Assembly (NCBI GenBank): GCA_014190435.1
Contig: BJGJ01000007.1
Location: forward strand, 1-51,143
DNA: 51,143 nucleotides
Direction: 5' to 3'
Origin: Methylocystaceae bacterium
Lineage (GTDB): Bacteria; Pseudomonadota; Alphaproteobacteria; Rhizobiales; Beijerinckiaceae
Both the position numbers and the translations under genes were made by a program. Below are positions 26,264 through 35,126 of the stretch, one piece after another. Every line of letters begins with the position of its first letter. Within the stretch, counting starts at the first letter, position 1. The notes below the pieces were generated by a model, which was not told where the DNA came from, made no database searches, and saw only the letters and a program-made list of their open reading frames with translations.

Positions 26264-27630
26264 TGGCAAGCGATATTCTCATTGTCGACGATGAAGCAGA
26301 CATTCGGGAGTTAGTTGCTGGAATCTTGAGCGATGAAGGTCACGGGACACGTACGGCTAAGGACGCTGATGAAGCCCTTGCCGCAATAGCTGCAAGACGG
26401 CCCCATCTGGTTTTTCTTGATATCTGGCTGCAAGGGTCACGCCTGGATGGGCTTCAGGTTCTTGAAGAGATCCAAAAACAACATAAGGGTTTGCCCGTGG
26501 TCATGATTTCAGGTCATGGCAATATTGAAACAGCCGTGAGCGCCATTAAGATCGGTGCCTACGATTTCATTGAGAAACCGTTTAAATCAGACCGCTTGGT
26601 TCTGGTCGCAGAGCGCGCGCTAGAAGCCTATCAACTTCGCCGTGAAATTTCTGCGCTCCGACAAAGAGCTGGTGCCTTTGATAAAATCGTCGGCTCTTCT
26701 CCCTCAGCCCATCAACTACAGCAACTGGTTGCCCGCGTTGCCCCTGTGAACTCTCGCGTTATGATTACTGGTGCCCCAGGAACAGGCAAGGAGCTTGCTG
26801 CCCGATGTATTCATGAAGCTTCCTCCCGCGCCGGAGGCGCCTTTGTGGTCATTAATTCTGCGACCATAACGCCGGAAAATATGGAAGTTGAGCTTTTTGG
26901 ACGTGAAGGCTCTGGCGTCGAACGCAAAGTTGGAGCGCTGGAAGAGGCCCATGGCGGAACATTATTCCTGGATGAAATCTCCGACATGCCTATGGACACT
27001 CAGGCTAAAATCCTCAGGGTTTTAGTCGATCAGTCCTTCCAACGCGTCGGCGGCACCACAAAAGTTCAAGTCGATGTGCGGGTCATTTCCTCTTCAGCCC
27101 GCGATCTTGCCTTCGCCATCGAAGATGGAACACTCAGAGAAGACCTGTTCCATCGGCTGGCGGTCGTACCAATCCGCGTGCCTTCCCTGGCGGAGCGTCG
27201 TGAAGATATTCCCGCATTGATTGAGTATTTCATGGACAATATGTCCGCTGCCTCTGGGATGCCGCGTCGTCAGATTGCTGAAGATGCGTTAGCCGTGTTG
27301 CAGCTGCACGATTGGCCCGGCAACATTCGACAATTAAAAAATAATGTCGAACGTTTGATGATCCTGACCGCGGGCGAACAAGGCGCGACGATCACTGCGG
27401 ACATGTTGCCGGCTGATGTTGGCGAACTGGTTCCCGCAACGCCCGCTGGCGTAAAAGGCGAGAAGCTCATGAGTCTGCCGCTTCGGGAGGCGCGAGAAGT
27501 CTTTGAACGGGAATATCTGATCGCGCAGTTGAACCGTTTTTCTAACAATATTTCCCGTACCGCAGAATTTATTGGAATGGAACGCTCAGCCTTACACCGA
27601 AAACTGAAGTCGCTCTCAGTAGATCCATAA
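26263..27630 (+). CDS. ntrX: Response regulator NtrX
   Basis: 455 residues: receiver domain with Asp53 (FLDIWLQG) and Lys105 (IEKPF), AAA+ domain with Walker A GAPGTGKE at 170-177 and Walker B TLFLDE at 233-238, and a C-terminal Fis-like helix-turn-helix (NNISRTAEFIGMERSALHRK). The sigma-54 contact loop GAFTGA is missing; the corresponding place (about 214-224) reads GREGSGVERKV. NtrX proteins of many alphaproteobacteria lack this motif and are thought to act without sigma-54. GGGGCGAGG before the start is a good ribosome binding site, and the gene is coupled to ntrY. Confidence 0.95.
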   Translation: MASDILIVDDEADIRELVAGILSDEGHGTRTAKDADEALAAIAARRPHLVFLDIWLQGSRLDGLQVLEEIQKQHKGLPVVMISGHGNIETAVSAIKIGAYDFIEKPFKSDRLVLVAERALEAYQLRREISALRQRAGAFDKIVGSSPSAHQLQQLVARVAPVNSRVMITGAPGTGKELAARCIHEASSRAGGAFVVINSATITPENMEVELFGREGSGVERKVGALEEAHGGTLFLDEISDMPMDTQAKILRVLVDQSFQRVGGTTKVQVDVRVISSSARDLAFAIEDGTLREDLFHRLAVVPIRVPSLAERREDIPALIEYFMDNMSAASGMPRRQIAEDALAVLQLHDWPGNIRQLKNNVERLMILTAGEQGATITADMLPADVGELVPATPAGVKGEKLMSLPLREAREVFEREYLIAQLNRFSNNISRTAEFIGMERSALHRKLKSLSVDP

Positions 27631-27839
27631 TATCAAATAATAATGGACTGTAATTGATTTTTTAGATTAGATATAGATTGATCGCTTATTTAAGAGGTGA
27701 GGCTAAGACTTGTGTCTTGCACTCAAGCAGTAGAGAGGCTCTAATACCAAGAGATGCGGCCATAAAAATAATAATCAATCCTGGGAAGGGGCGGCTCTAA
27801 ACCGCTCGGCTCAACAACAAGAATAGAGCAGGACAGCCG

Positions 27840-28094
27840 ATGTCGTCAGAAAAAATGCAAAACCTTCAAGATACTTTTTTAAATTTTGTAAGAAAAAATA
27901 AAGTTCCCCTGACAATCTTCCTCGTAAATGGCGTTAAGTTACAGGGCATTGTAACCTGGTTTGATAATTTCTGTCTCTTATTGCGTCGAGACGGCCATTC
28001 CCAGCTCGTCTACAAGCACGCTATTTCGACAATCATGCCTGGGCATCCAGTCCAGATGTTTGAACCCGAGGAAGACGGAGAAAAACCAAGGTAA
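27840..28094 (+). CDS. hfq: RNA chaperone Hfq
   Basis: 84 residues with the Sm fold: Sm1 [22 protein letters not shown] (quoted in part: VNGVKLQG) and Sm2 [12 protein letters not shown], plus the short acidic tail usual in alphaproteobacteria. It forms a hexamer that pairs small RNAs with mRNAs. AGCAGGA lies about 8 nt before the ATG. The 208-bp gap after ntrX probably holds its own promoter. hflX starts 5 bp after the stop. Confidence 0.97.
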   Translation: MSSEKMQNLQDTFLNFVRKNKVPLTIFLVNGVKLQGIVTWFDNFCLLLRRDGHSQLVYKHAISTIMPGHPVQMFEPEEDGEKPR

Positions 28095-28098
28095 TTAG

Positions 28099-29439
28099 TT
28101 GAATTCCATATTCACCCCAGAACTTCCAACGGAGAGTGTTGGCGGCGCGCGCACACTCGTCATCGGTCCCTATCACTCAAAAGAAGCACTCACTGCCGCA
28201 TCCCGCCATCCTGACGCGAGATTGGACGAGGCTGAAGGTTTAGCGCTGGCGATCCATCTTGAGATCGCTGCAAAGGCCCTGGTGTCCCTTAATGAGATCC
28301 GACCCGCCACCTATCTTGGGAAGGGAAAAGTCGAAGAGTTCGCCGCGCTCATTAAGGAAAATGACATTGAAATTGTAAGTATGGATTGCCAACTCTCACC
28401 TGTTCAGCAACGCAATTTAGAACGGGCTTGGGACGTTAAAGTTATTGATCGCACCGGTCTCATTTTGGAAATATTTGGCGAAAGAGCCCGTACTCGAGAA
28501 GGTTCCCTGCAAGTAGAGCTTGCACATCTTGCCTACCAAAAATCTCGTTTAGTTCGTTCATGGACGCATCTTGAACGACAACGCGGAGGATTTGGCTTCC
28601 TAGGAGGACCTGGTGAAACCCAAATCGAGACCGATCGTCGGCTGATTGCCGAACGGATGCGAAAAATTGAACAGGATCTAGAAAAGGTAAAACGCACACG
28701 AGGACTTCATCGCAAAACGCGTCGCGATGTGCCCTACCCAGTGATTGCGCTTGTTGGATATACCAACGCCGGTAAATCTACGCTCTTTAACCGCCTAACC
28801 CATGCCGATGTCCTTGCCCAGGATATGCTTTTTGCAACCCTTGATCCCACACTTAGACAGATAAAATTGACGCATGGCGGGAAAGCCTTACTATCAGACA
28901 CAGTCGGCTTCATCTCTGACTTACCGACGATGCTGATTTCAGCCTTTCGCGCCACTTTAGAAGAAGTCACGTTAGCAGACGTCATCTTACATGTGCGCGA
29001 TGTCTCACATGAAGACTCAGATGCACAAGCCCATGATGTTGAGCAAATTCTCGATGAATTAGGGTTAAAGAGTGAAGATGAAGAGCGAATAATTGAAGTT
29101 TGGAACAAGATTGACGCACTCGATCACGACAGGCGAGAAGCCTTAACCCTCGCTACCAGAGGCTTTGCCAAAAATAAGCGGCCCATGCTGGTTTCAGCAG
29201 TATCAGGGGAGGGCCTAGAGGGCTTGCTGGCCCGCATCGAGGCAATTCTTGCGGTTAATCGCTTGACGCTTAGTCTCGATATTGCCCCTGAAGATGGAAA
29301 GGGACTGGCTTGGCTTTACGCACATACGGAAGTCTTAGCACGGAATATTAAGAGTAACGGGTCAACGCATGTTACGGTCCGCATTGCTCCTGAACGAGAA
29401 GCAGAGGTTCGAAAACGGTTCGAGCTAGGGCCGGCTTAG
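28099..29439 (+). CDS. hflX: Ribosome-splitting GTPase HflX
   Basis: 446 residues: N-terminal HflX domain with the glycine-rich RGGFGFLGGPGETQIETDRR block (only GGPGETQIE quoted as key, about 172-180), a coiled helical segment, then the G domain with G1 GYTNAGKST (about 219-227), G3 DTVGFI and G4 NKID. It splits stalled or hibernating 70S ribosomes. The start is TTG 28099 with AAGG 7 nt upstream, only 5 bp after hfq, so the pair is co-translated as in most proteobacteria. Confidence 0.94.
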   Translation: MNSIFTPELPTESVGGARTLVIGPYHSKEALTAASRHPDARLDEAEGLALAIHLEIAAKALVSLNEIRPATYLGKGKVEEFAALIKENDIEIVSMDCQLSPVQQRNLERAWDVKVIDRTGLILEIFGERARTREGSLQVELAHLAYQKSRLVRSWTHLERQRGGFGFLGGPGETQIETDRRLIAERMRKIEQDLEKVKRTRGLHRKTRRDVPYPVIALVGYTNAGKSTLFNRLTHADVLAQDMLFATLDPTLRQIKLTHGGKALLSDTVGFISDLPTMLISAFRATLEEVTLADVILHVRDVSHEDSDAQAHDVEQILDELGLKSEDEERIIEVWNKIDALDHDRREALTLATRGFAKNKRPMLVSAVSGEGLEGLLARIEAILAVNRLTLSLDIAPEDGKGLAWLYAHTEVLARNIKSNGSTHVTVRIAPEREAEVRKRFELGPA

Positions 29440-29453
29440 CCGCAATTAACCAA

Positions 29454-30254
29454 CTATTTTTCGTATTTTTTTGCTTCAAGCCACAAAAGCTCCATCTCCG
29501 CGAGCGTTGCTTCTGCGGGGCTGCGCGCCTGCTGCTTCAAGCCTGCTTCTATATAGTGAAAGCGTCGCTCAAATTTTCTATTAGCGGCCCTTAACGCTTG
29601 CTCTGGGTCTACGTCCACATGTCGGGCAAGGTTGACAATAACGAATAGGAGATCGCCGATTTCTTCCTCTAATTCCGGCGTCGGCAAAAGCTCATGTGTT
29701 TTTAGTTCTGCAGCAACTTCTTCAGTCTCTTCACGAACTTTATCAATAACCAGCTGGGCGTTATTCCAATCAAAGCCAACTTTTGAGGCTTTTCTTTGTA
29801 ATTTGACCGCCCGCGTTAGAGCTGAAAAAGCCAGGGGCACACCGTCAAGAAGGCTTGAGGACTGAGCCTTTTGTTTCAATCGCTTCTCTTCAGCTTTTAT
29901 GTCATCCCACTGACGTAAGACAGCCTCTGAAGACAGCCCCTCTTGTTCACCAAAAACATGCGGGTGTCGTCGGATTAGCTTTTCACAAATAGCCTCAACG
30001 ACATCCGTAAAATCAAAACAATTCTTTTCCTCCGCCATTCTTGCATGAAATATTACTTGCAAGAGAAGGTCACCCAACTCTTCCCTAAGATCGCCCATGT
30101 CGTTTCGCTCGATGGCGTCGACAACTTCATAAGCTTCTTCAAGAGTGTAGGGCGATACGGATGAAAAATTTTGCTCCAGATCCCATGGGCACCCCGTTAT
30201 CGGAGTGCGCAGGGTCGCCATAATTTCAATCAGACGATTGATGGCATGAGACAT
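29454..30254 (-). CDS. mazG: Nucleoside triphosphate pyrophosphohydrolase MazG
   Basis: 266 residues with two MazG domains. The N-terminal copy has GCPWDLEQ, EEAYEVVDAIE and EELGDLLLQVIFHARMAEE with the metal-binding EExxE helices; the C-terminal copy has KVREETEEVAAEL and EEEIGDLLFVIVNLARH. It hydrolyses NTPs and dNTPs to monophosphates, cleaning nucleotide pools and influencing ppGpp. It converges on hflX with 14 bp between. The ATG at 30254 has only a weak upstream purine stretch. Confidence 0.94.
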   Translation of the reverse strand: MSHAINRLIEIMATLRTPITGCPWDLEQNFSSVSPYTLEEAYEVVDAIERNDMGDLREELGDLLLQVIFHARMAEEKNCFDFTDVVEAICEKLIRRHPHVFGEQEGLSSEAVLRQWDDIKAEEKRLKQKAQSSSLLDGVPLAFSALTRAVKLQRKASKVGFDWNNAQLVIDKVREETEEVAAELKTHELLPTPELEEEIGDLLFVIVNLARHVDVDPEQALRAANRKFERRFHYIEAGLKQQARSPAEATLAEMELLWLEAKKYEK

Positions 30255-30274
30255 GAGGAGCCGCTTTAAAGGTT

Positions 30275-30311
30275 AAAAAAAACGCCGCGTCCTAAATAGA
30301 AAGACGCGGCG
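30275..30311 (-). terminator. Rho-independent terminator of the cold-shock gene
   Basis: On the minus strand CGCCGCGTC (30311-30303) pairs with GACGCGGCG (30291-30283) over an 11-nt loop and runs into eight U residues. It lies 25 bp after the stop of the double cold-shock gene and before mazG, so it ends the cold-shock transcript. Confidence 0.92.
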
Positions 30312-30335
30312 CAAAACCATCATAAAGATAAGCAA

Positions 30336-31091
30336 TTAGGCCAAATTGATCGACAACGCCTCACGGCCTTTTGCGGTATCAACCACCTGCATGATTACAG
30401 GCTGTCCTTCTAAGAGCCTGTTCAGACCGGATGGGCTGAGGATCGAAATATGAACAAAGACGTCTTTGCCACCGTCGTTTGATTGAACAAAACCAAATCC
30501 TTTGGTCTCATCAAACCATTTTACAGTACCAGAAACTGGCACTGCAGATGACGGATCTGGAGCCTGACGACGTGGACGCGGACTATCATAGCCACCGCCA
30601 CCATCGCCACGGCCGCCGCCATAGCCGCCATCACCACGACCACCGCCATAACCGCCGCTATCTCTGCCGCCGCCAAAACCGCCGCTGCGGGGAGGTGGGG
30701 GTGGCGCACGCTCAGCTGCGCCTTCAAGATCAACGCTTAAAACGCGCGCGACTTGCTGTCCTTTAACAGAATTAGTGACTTGAACTTCAAGTTTCGCGCC
30801 TGGCGGCAAGGAGTCATAGCCAGCAGCCTGAACAGCGCCAATGTGAAGAAAGGCGTCGCCAGTACCATTGCCGAGTTCTACGAAACCAAAGCCCTTGTCA
30901 TTTTTAAACCATTTTACAATGGCTTCGACGGAGGGACCTTCCATCGGCGGCGGAGGCGGGGCGTCTCCGAAACCACCGCCACCAAATGGGGACCGGGGTG
31001 GCCGACTTTGTCTTGGGGCATCATATCCAAACGGGACATCATCATCAAAACCGCGCTTGCGCGGACCCCGGAAATCTCTACCTTTGCTCAT
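30336..31091 (-). CDS. Cold-shock protein with two CSD domains and RGG/glycine-rich linker
   Basis: 251 residues. A basic, glycine/proline-rich N-terminus (1-52, with RGPRKRG and PPPPP) precedes CSD 1 (about 54-120: KGFGFVEL, DAFLHI). A linker (about 121-180) made of GGYGGGRGDGG repeats, RGG-like, leads to CSD 2 (about 184-251: KGFGFVQS, DVFVHI). The CSDs bind single-stranded nucleic acid; the RGG and proline tracts resemble plant glycine-rich cold-shock proteins and suggest multivalent RNA binding or condensation. It is monocistronic, with its own terminator. The repetitive linker DNA produces open antisense frames that I take as shadows. Confidence 0.92.
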   Translation of the reverse strand: MSKGRDFRGPRKRGFDDDVPFGYDAPRQSRPPRSPFGGGGFGDAPPPPPMEGPSVEAIVKWFKNDKGFGFVELGNGTGDAFLHIGAVQAAGYDSLPPGAKLEVQVTNSVKGQQVARVLSVDLEGAAERAPPPPPRSGGFGGGRDSGGYGGGRGDGGYGGGRGDGGGGYDSPRPRRQAPDPSSAVPVSGTVKWFDETKGFGFVQSNDGGKDVFVHISILSPSGLNRLLEGQPVIMQVVDTAKGREALSINLA

Positions 31092-31769
31092 GTTACTTGC
31101 TCGTCTCCGCCAAAACCGGCAAGACTTTTATGTCAAACTCTTGCGCCCATGCCTATTGGTCGGTTGACTTAACGTAACCGGTCAGAGGCCATGAGGTATG
31201 CGTTTTGAATGTCATATAGTCCCGCGCGAACACTGCTTTTTAGCAGATTTAGATGACGATGGCGAAATATTTTCATGAGATACGAATTTTTTTTCTTCAT
31301 CCAATTAAGCTCAAAGTGATTTGCCGTAAAAGCGGCTTCAGGGAAACACTGGAAGAGGTGGCGAGGACGCGTCAGTGAAGGGGCTTTTTGGCAGACTAAG
31401 TCAAAAAATTGATTACTCAATACAGATAAAGCGTTTGATGAATTATTGAACCTAACTGTTTATAATTTCGAGATTTAATAACAATGAGCTTTACCACTGT
31501 AAGACTGTCGCGCTTGACCTTGTGAAGGAAAACAATTTTCAAAAAACGATTGCTAGTTGTGACGAGACAGTCAACAGACTTTTAAAACAATACGAACAAA
31601 GTCGGGAAGAAATCGACTTAAATCTAACAACAAATAGCTGAGAACAATTAGGCCGCTATCGGTAGAACACGAGCCAAGATCAGGACAGGCCGCTTCCCAA
31701 AGATATACACCCTATATTCGTATAATCTATATTATGGAACCAAATTGATCTTAATTTCCCTGTAACTGA
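31092..31769. other. Gene-poor stretch between the cold-shock gene and the MBL hydrolase gene
   Basis: No recognised gene. A weak minus-strand frame is listed at 31169-31420. On the plus strand a 39-codon frame from GTG 31522 to the TGA at 31639-31641 encodes a polar, coiled-coil-like peptide (LLKQYEQSREEIDLN) but has no ribosome binding site. An AT-rich part near 31710-31740 contains TATAAT-like sequence. The promoter and long 5' UTR of the cold-shock gene probably lie in the right-hand part of 31092-31300. Confidence 0.4.
31169..31420 (-). CDS. Hypothetical small protein (doubtful)
   Basis: An 83-codon frame starting with TTG at 31420, with an internal ATG at about residue 41 that would give 43 residues. 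The second half (basic, then SSVRAGLYDIQNAYLMASDRL) looks protein-like; the first half does not. No family or ribosome binding site is recognised. It lies upstream of the cold-shock gene on the same strand. Confidence 0.28.
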   Translation of the reverse strand: MSNQFFDLVCQKAPSLTRPRHLFQCFPEAAFTANHFELNWMKKKNSYLMKIFRHRHLNLLKSSVRAGLYDIQNAYLMASDRLR

Positions 31770-32564
31770 CTATACTGCGAGCTTTAGCCCATCATAAGCG
31801 ACGGTGACATTATGCGGCACAATTGCTGACAGCGCCGCATAATCGAGATCAACATGCAGATCTGTTAAGACAGCGTGTTTCGCCCCGTAGCGCTCAACAA
31901 GCCCAAGCGCCTGTTCAACATTCAGATGTGTGCCGTGACGCTGATACCGCAAGGCGTCAATAATCCACAGATCAAGTCCTTGCAGATAGATTTCGCTCTC
32001 TGGCGGGATCGAATGTAAATCTGGCGTATAGGCAATATTGCCAAAACGAAATCCAAGCGCATCCATATCGCCATGATCCAAACGAAATGGCGTTGCCGTA
32101 ATCGCGCCGCCGGGCCCCTGGATCGTTACAGATGATCCAGGATGTAGCCTGTGCTCGACCATCAAGGGCGGATAAAAACTTCCTGGCGGCGTTTCAAAAA
32201 TATAATCAAATTTATGAGATAATCTCAAAGATGTCGGCTCATCCATATAGGCGGGAATGCGCCGCCCATTCATAATCACAAGACCACGCAAATCATCAAT
32301 CCCATGCGTATGATCGGCGTGAGGATGCGTATAAAGCACAGCGTCAAGGCGCTGGACATTGGCGGTGATTAACTGCTCTCGAAGGTCCGGGCCAGTATCA
32401 ACGAGTATCTGTGTAGATTGATGATCTTGGCCCATCGTCAGTAAGATTGAACACCGACGACGACGATTTAGAGGGTTCTCGGGATCACATTTACCCCAGC
32501 CCTGCCCCACGCGCGGCACGCCGCCAGAGGAGCCACAGCCAAGAATTGTAACTGAAATCGTCAC
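31770..32564 (-). CDS. MBL-fold metal-dependent hydrolase, PhnP-like
   Basis: 264 residues in a metallo-beta-lactamase fold: N-terminal LGCGSSGGVPRVG, the metal-binding HPHADHTHGIDDLR (about 79-92) and a later DHGDMDALGF and DLHVDLDY. These features match the PhnP-type phosphodiesterases (cyclic phosphate cleavage), though those near tatD in alphaproteobacteria have no assigned substrate. The GTG start overlaps the tatD stop by 4 bp, so the gene is translationally coupled and third in the metG-tatD-MBL operon, a standard alphaproteobacterial arrangement. Confidence 0.85.
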   Translation of the reverse strand: MTISVTILGCGSSGGVPRVGQGWGKCDPENPLNRRRRCSILLTMGQDHQSTQILVDTGPDLREQLITANVQRLDAVLYTHPHADHTHGIDDLRGLVIMNGRRIPAYMDEPTSLRLSHKFDYIFETPPGSFYPPLMVEHRLHPGSSVTIQGPGGAITATPFRLDHGDMDALGFRFGNIAYTPDLHSIPPESEIYLQGLDLWIIDALRYQRHGTHLNVEQALGLVERYGAKHAVLTDLHVDLDYAALSAIVPHNVTVAYDGLKLAV

Positions 32565-33352
32565 GTCCCGCCCTCCAAGGGCGGCATTTTAGAAAACAGC
32601 CGCAACGCATTTTCAGTAGTCTGACGCGCTATTTCTGCCTCATTAACTTCTTTGATTTCCGCCAATACCCTAGCCGTATCGACAACATAAGCTGGCTCAT
32701 TTCTTTTTCCTCGATGCGGTATTGGAGCAAGAAAAGGCGCATCCGTTTCTACGAGCAGATGAGAGAGCGGTAGTTTTTTAGCAATGTCTCGAAGAGATTG
32801 AGAGTTTTTAAAAGTTAATACGCCAGAAAAGGAAATATAGACGCCGAGTTCAATCGCGGCATGAGCTAAAGGCTCGCCGCTTGTGAAACAATGCAACAAG
32901 GCTTTAAAAATGCCTTTGGACATTTCCTCTTTTAAGATTGTTGCGCAATCTTCATCCGCATCCCGTGTATGGATAACAAGGGGTAAGCCTGTCTGTCGGG
33001 CAGCCTCAATATGCGTTAAAAAAACCTGCCGAGAGATGTCTCGAGGCGCCGTATCATAATGATAATCTAGACCAGCCTCTCCAAGACCGACGCATTTGGG
33101 ATGGCGCGACAAAGTTACGAGATCGTCGACGGTTGGCATCGCTTCTTCATGTGCATGATGAGGATGCGTTCCAACAGTAAAAAATACATTTTCGTATTTT
33201 TCCGCAACTGCTTTGACTTGCCCAAAGCGCGATAGATGCGTCGAAATAGTAATCATGCGTTTAACGCCACGCGCTTGAGCGCGGGCGATAATTTCAGCTT
33301 GATCCGGCGCAAAATCCGGGAAATCAAGATGACAATGCGTATCAATCAGCAT
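32561..33352 (-). CDS. tatD: TatD family DNase/hydrolase
   Basis: 263 residues of the TatD/YcfH amidohydrolase-type TIM barrel: IDTHCHLDFPDF (3-14, metal-binding His6 and His8), GLGEAGLDYHYD with the bridging Glu, PLVIHTRDADED, LHCFTS and ETDAPFLAP. Family members are metal-dependent 3'-5' exonucleases or deaminating hydrolases. It sits between metG (12 bp upstream) and the MBL gene (4-bp overlap). Confidence 0.92.
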   Translation of the reverse strand: MLIDTHCHLDFPDFAPDQAEIIARAQARGVKRMITISTHLSRFGQVKAVAEKYENVFFTVGTHPHHAHEEAMPTVDDLVTLSRHPKCVGLGEAGLDYHYDTAPRDISRQVFLTHIEAARQTGLPLVIHTRDADEDCATILKEEMSKGIFKALLHCFTSGEPLAHAAIELGVYISFSGVLTFKNSQSLRDIAKKLPLSHLLVETDAPFLAPIPHRGKRNEPAYVVDTARVLAEIKEVNEAEIARQTTENALRLFSKMPPLEGGT

Positions 33353-33364
33353 GTTTGAGCGCGC

Positions 33365-34957
33365 CTAATTTTGATCTAGCGCCAGTGTGGCGGGATCGAG
33401 CTCAATGTCCTCGATATAGCGAGGAAAAATCGGTGCCGGAGGCGGCAAGGGCGCGCCCTCTTTTAAAGCGCCCTGGGGTCCAGCGTTGAAAAAATCGCGC
33501 TCATCTGGCCCAACCCCCAAGAGATCAAGAAGCTTAGTGGCTGCTTGCGGGATAAAGGGCTGAAGCGGCAAAGCCAGTCGACGCAACGTCTCTGCAGTAA
33601 CATATAGGACAGTTCGCATCCGATCAGGATCTGTCTTTTTCTTCGACCACGGCTCTTCACTGGCAAAATAACGATTTGTTTCGGCGACAACGCGAAAGAT
33701 TTCTGCAAGCGCCTGGTGAGGTGCGTAACTATCCATGGCGCGGCGCGAAGTGCTTAGAGCAGCCTCAGCCTGATCAAGAATATCCTGATCTTGGGGCAAA
33801 ATTACCCCCCTGAGCGGCACAACGCCCTCACAGTTCTTAGCGATCATGGAGAGCGACCGTTGCGCTAAATTCCCAATATCATTGGCTAGATCTGAGTTGA
33901 TCCGATTAACAATGGCCTCATGTGAGTAATTGCCATCTTGTCCAAAAGGGATTTCTCGCAAGAAAAAGTATCGTAACTGATCAACACCATAGCGCTCAGC
34001 CAATGCGAGCGGATCGATGACATTGCCCAAAGATTTTGACATCTTCTCCCCACGGGAGAATAAAAATCCATGCACAATGATTTGCTTGGGAAGCGGCGCT
34101 TGGGCAGACATTAAAAAGGCTGGCCAATAAATCGCATGGAAACGCGTGATGTCCTTACCGATGATATGTGCGTCTGCCGGCCAATAACGCGCGCGAGAAT
34201 CATGCTGATCCGTTAACCAGGCTGTAGCGGTGATGTAATTGGTCAAAGCATCAACCCAAACATACATCACATGGTCAGATTTAGTTTGGGGACTGGGCGG
34301 GATTGAAATACCCCAGTCAAAAGTGGTTCGAGATACTGAAAGATCCTGCAAACCTCGTTTTACAAAAGCGACAATCTCATTTTTGTAATGTTCAGGGCTA
34401 ATAAACTCAGGATGGGCAGCATAATGCGCAAGGAGTTTTTCTGTGTAATTAGACAGACGGAAAAACCAACTCTCCTCCTCAACCCACTCCACAGGCGTGC
34501 CTGTTGGCGCAAATTTTTTACCCTCTCGCTCCGTTAACTCTCCCTCATCGTAATAGGCTTCATCCCGGACAGAATACCAACCAGAATATTTTGACAGATA
34601 GAGATCGCCGTTGGCCTCCATCCGCCTCCAAATTTCCATAACCGCTTGCTTATGGCGGTCTTGAGTTGTGCGGACAATATCGTCGGCGCGCGCATTAAGC
34701 GCTTCACCCATTCGAGCGAATTGCGCCGCTGTATGATCCGCGAGCTGCTGCGGGGTTAGGCCTTGCTGTTGGGCTGTCCGCTGCATTTTTTGTCCATGTT
34801 CATCCATGCCGGTGATAAAAAGGACATCATGCCCATCAAGCCGTTTCCACCGCGCAAAGACGTCAGTGGCGATCCGTTCATAGGCATGGCCAATGTGTGG
34901 CGCGCCATTGGCGTATGGAATGGCGGTGGTGATCATATAGGCTGGGCGATTGGACAT
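33365..34957 (-). CDS. metG: Methionyl-tRNA synthetase
   Basis: 530 residues, class I synthetase. The HIGH motif appears as PHIGH in AIPYANGAPHIGHAYE (13-28), the KMSKS motif as EKMSKSLGNVI (about 304-314), and the anticodon-binding helices follow. It lacks the C-terminal tRNA-binding EMAP-like domain, as in the short MetG form of alphaproteobacteria, and lacks the Cys4 zinc knuckle. First gene of metG-tatD-MBL, divergent from hemC with 169 bp between. Confidence 0.97.
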   Translation of the reverse strand: MSNRPAYMITTAIPYANGAPHIGHAYERIATDVFARWKRLDGHDVLFITGMDEHGQKMQRTAQQQGLTPQQLADHTAAQFARMGEALNARADDIVRTTQDRHKQAVMEIWRRMEANGDLYLSKYSGWYSVRDEAYYDEGELTEREGKKFAPTGTPVEWVEEESWFFRLSNYTEKLLAHYAAHPEFISPEHYKNEIVAFVKRGLQDLSVSRTTFDWGISIPPSPQTKSDHVMYVWVDALTNYITATAWLTDQHDSRARYWPADAHIIGKDITRFHAIYWPAFLMSAQAPLPKQIIVHGFLFSRGEKMSKSLGNVIDPLALAERYGVDQLRYFFLREIPFGQDGNYSHEAIVNRINSDLANDIGNLAQRSLSMIAKNCEGVVPLRGVILPQDQDILDQAEAALSTSRRAMDSYAPHQALAEIFRVVAETNRYFASEEPWSKKKTDPDRMRTVLYVTAETLRRLALPLQPFIPQAATKLLDLLGVGPDERDFFNAGPQGALKEGAPLPPPAPIFPRYIEDIELDPATLALDQN

Positions 34958-35126
34958 AGAGTTGATCTAGCGCGCTTTCTTCAGCTGGGAAAGCTATGCG
35001 CTAATCAAGATTTCAATTAAAAGGGCGCAAGTTTCCATTTTACAAAGCCCAATCCCGATGAAGGCAGCTCGCCTTGCCCTTCTTTGTGTTCCTTTAGTCC
35101 CAACTTTTTGGAGACAATGAGCGATT

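Noticed and set aside
30479-31177. Several plus-strand frames over the cold-shock gene
   Set aside because: They are produced by the repetitive glycine/proline codons of the linker on the other strand; the translations are His/Arg or Pro/Gly low-complexity.
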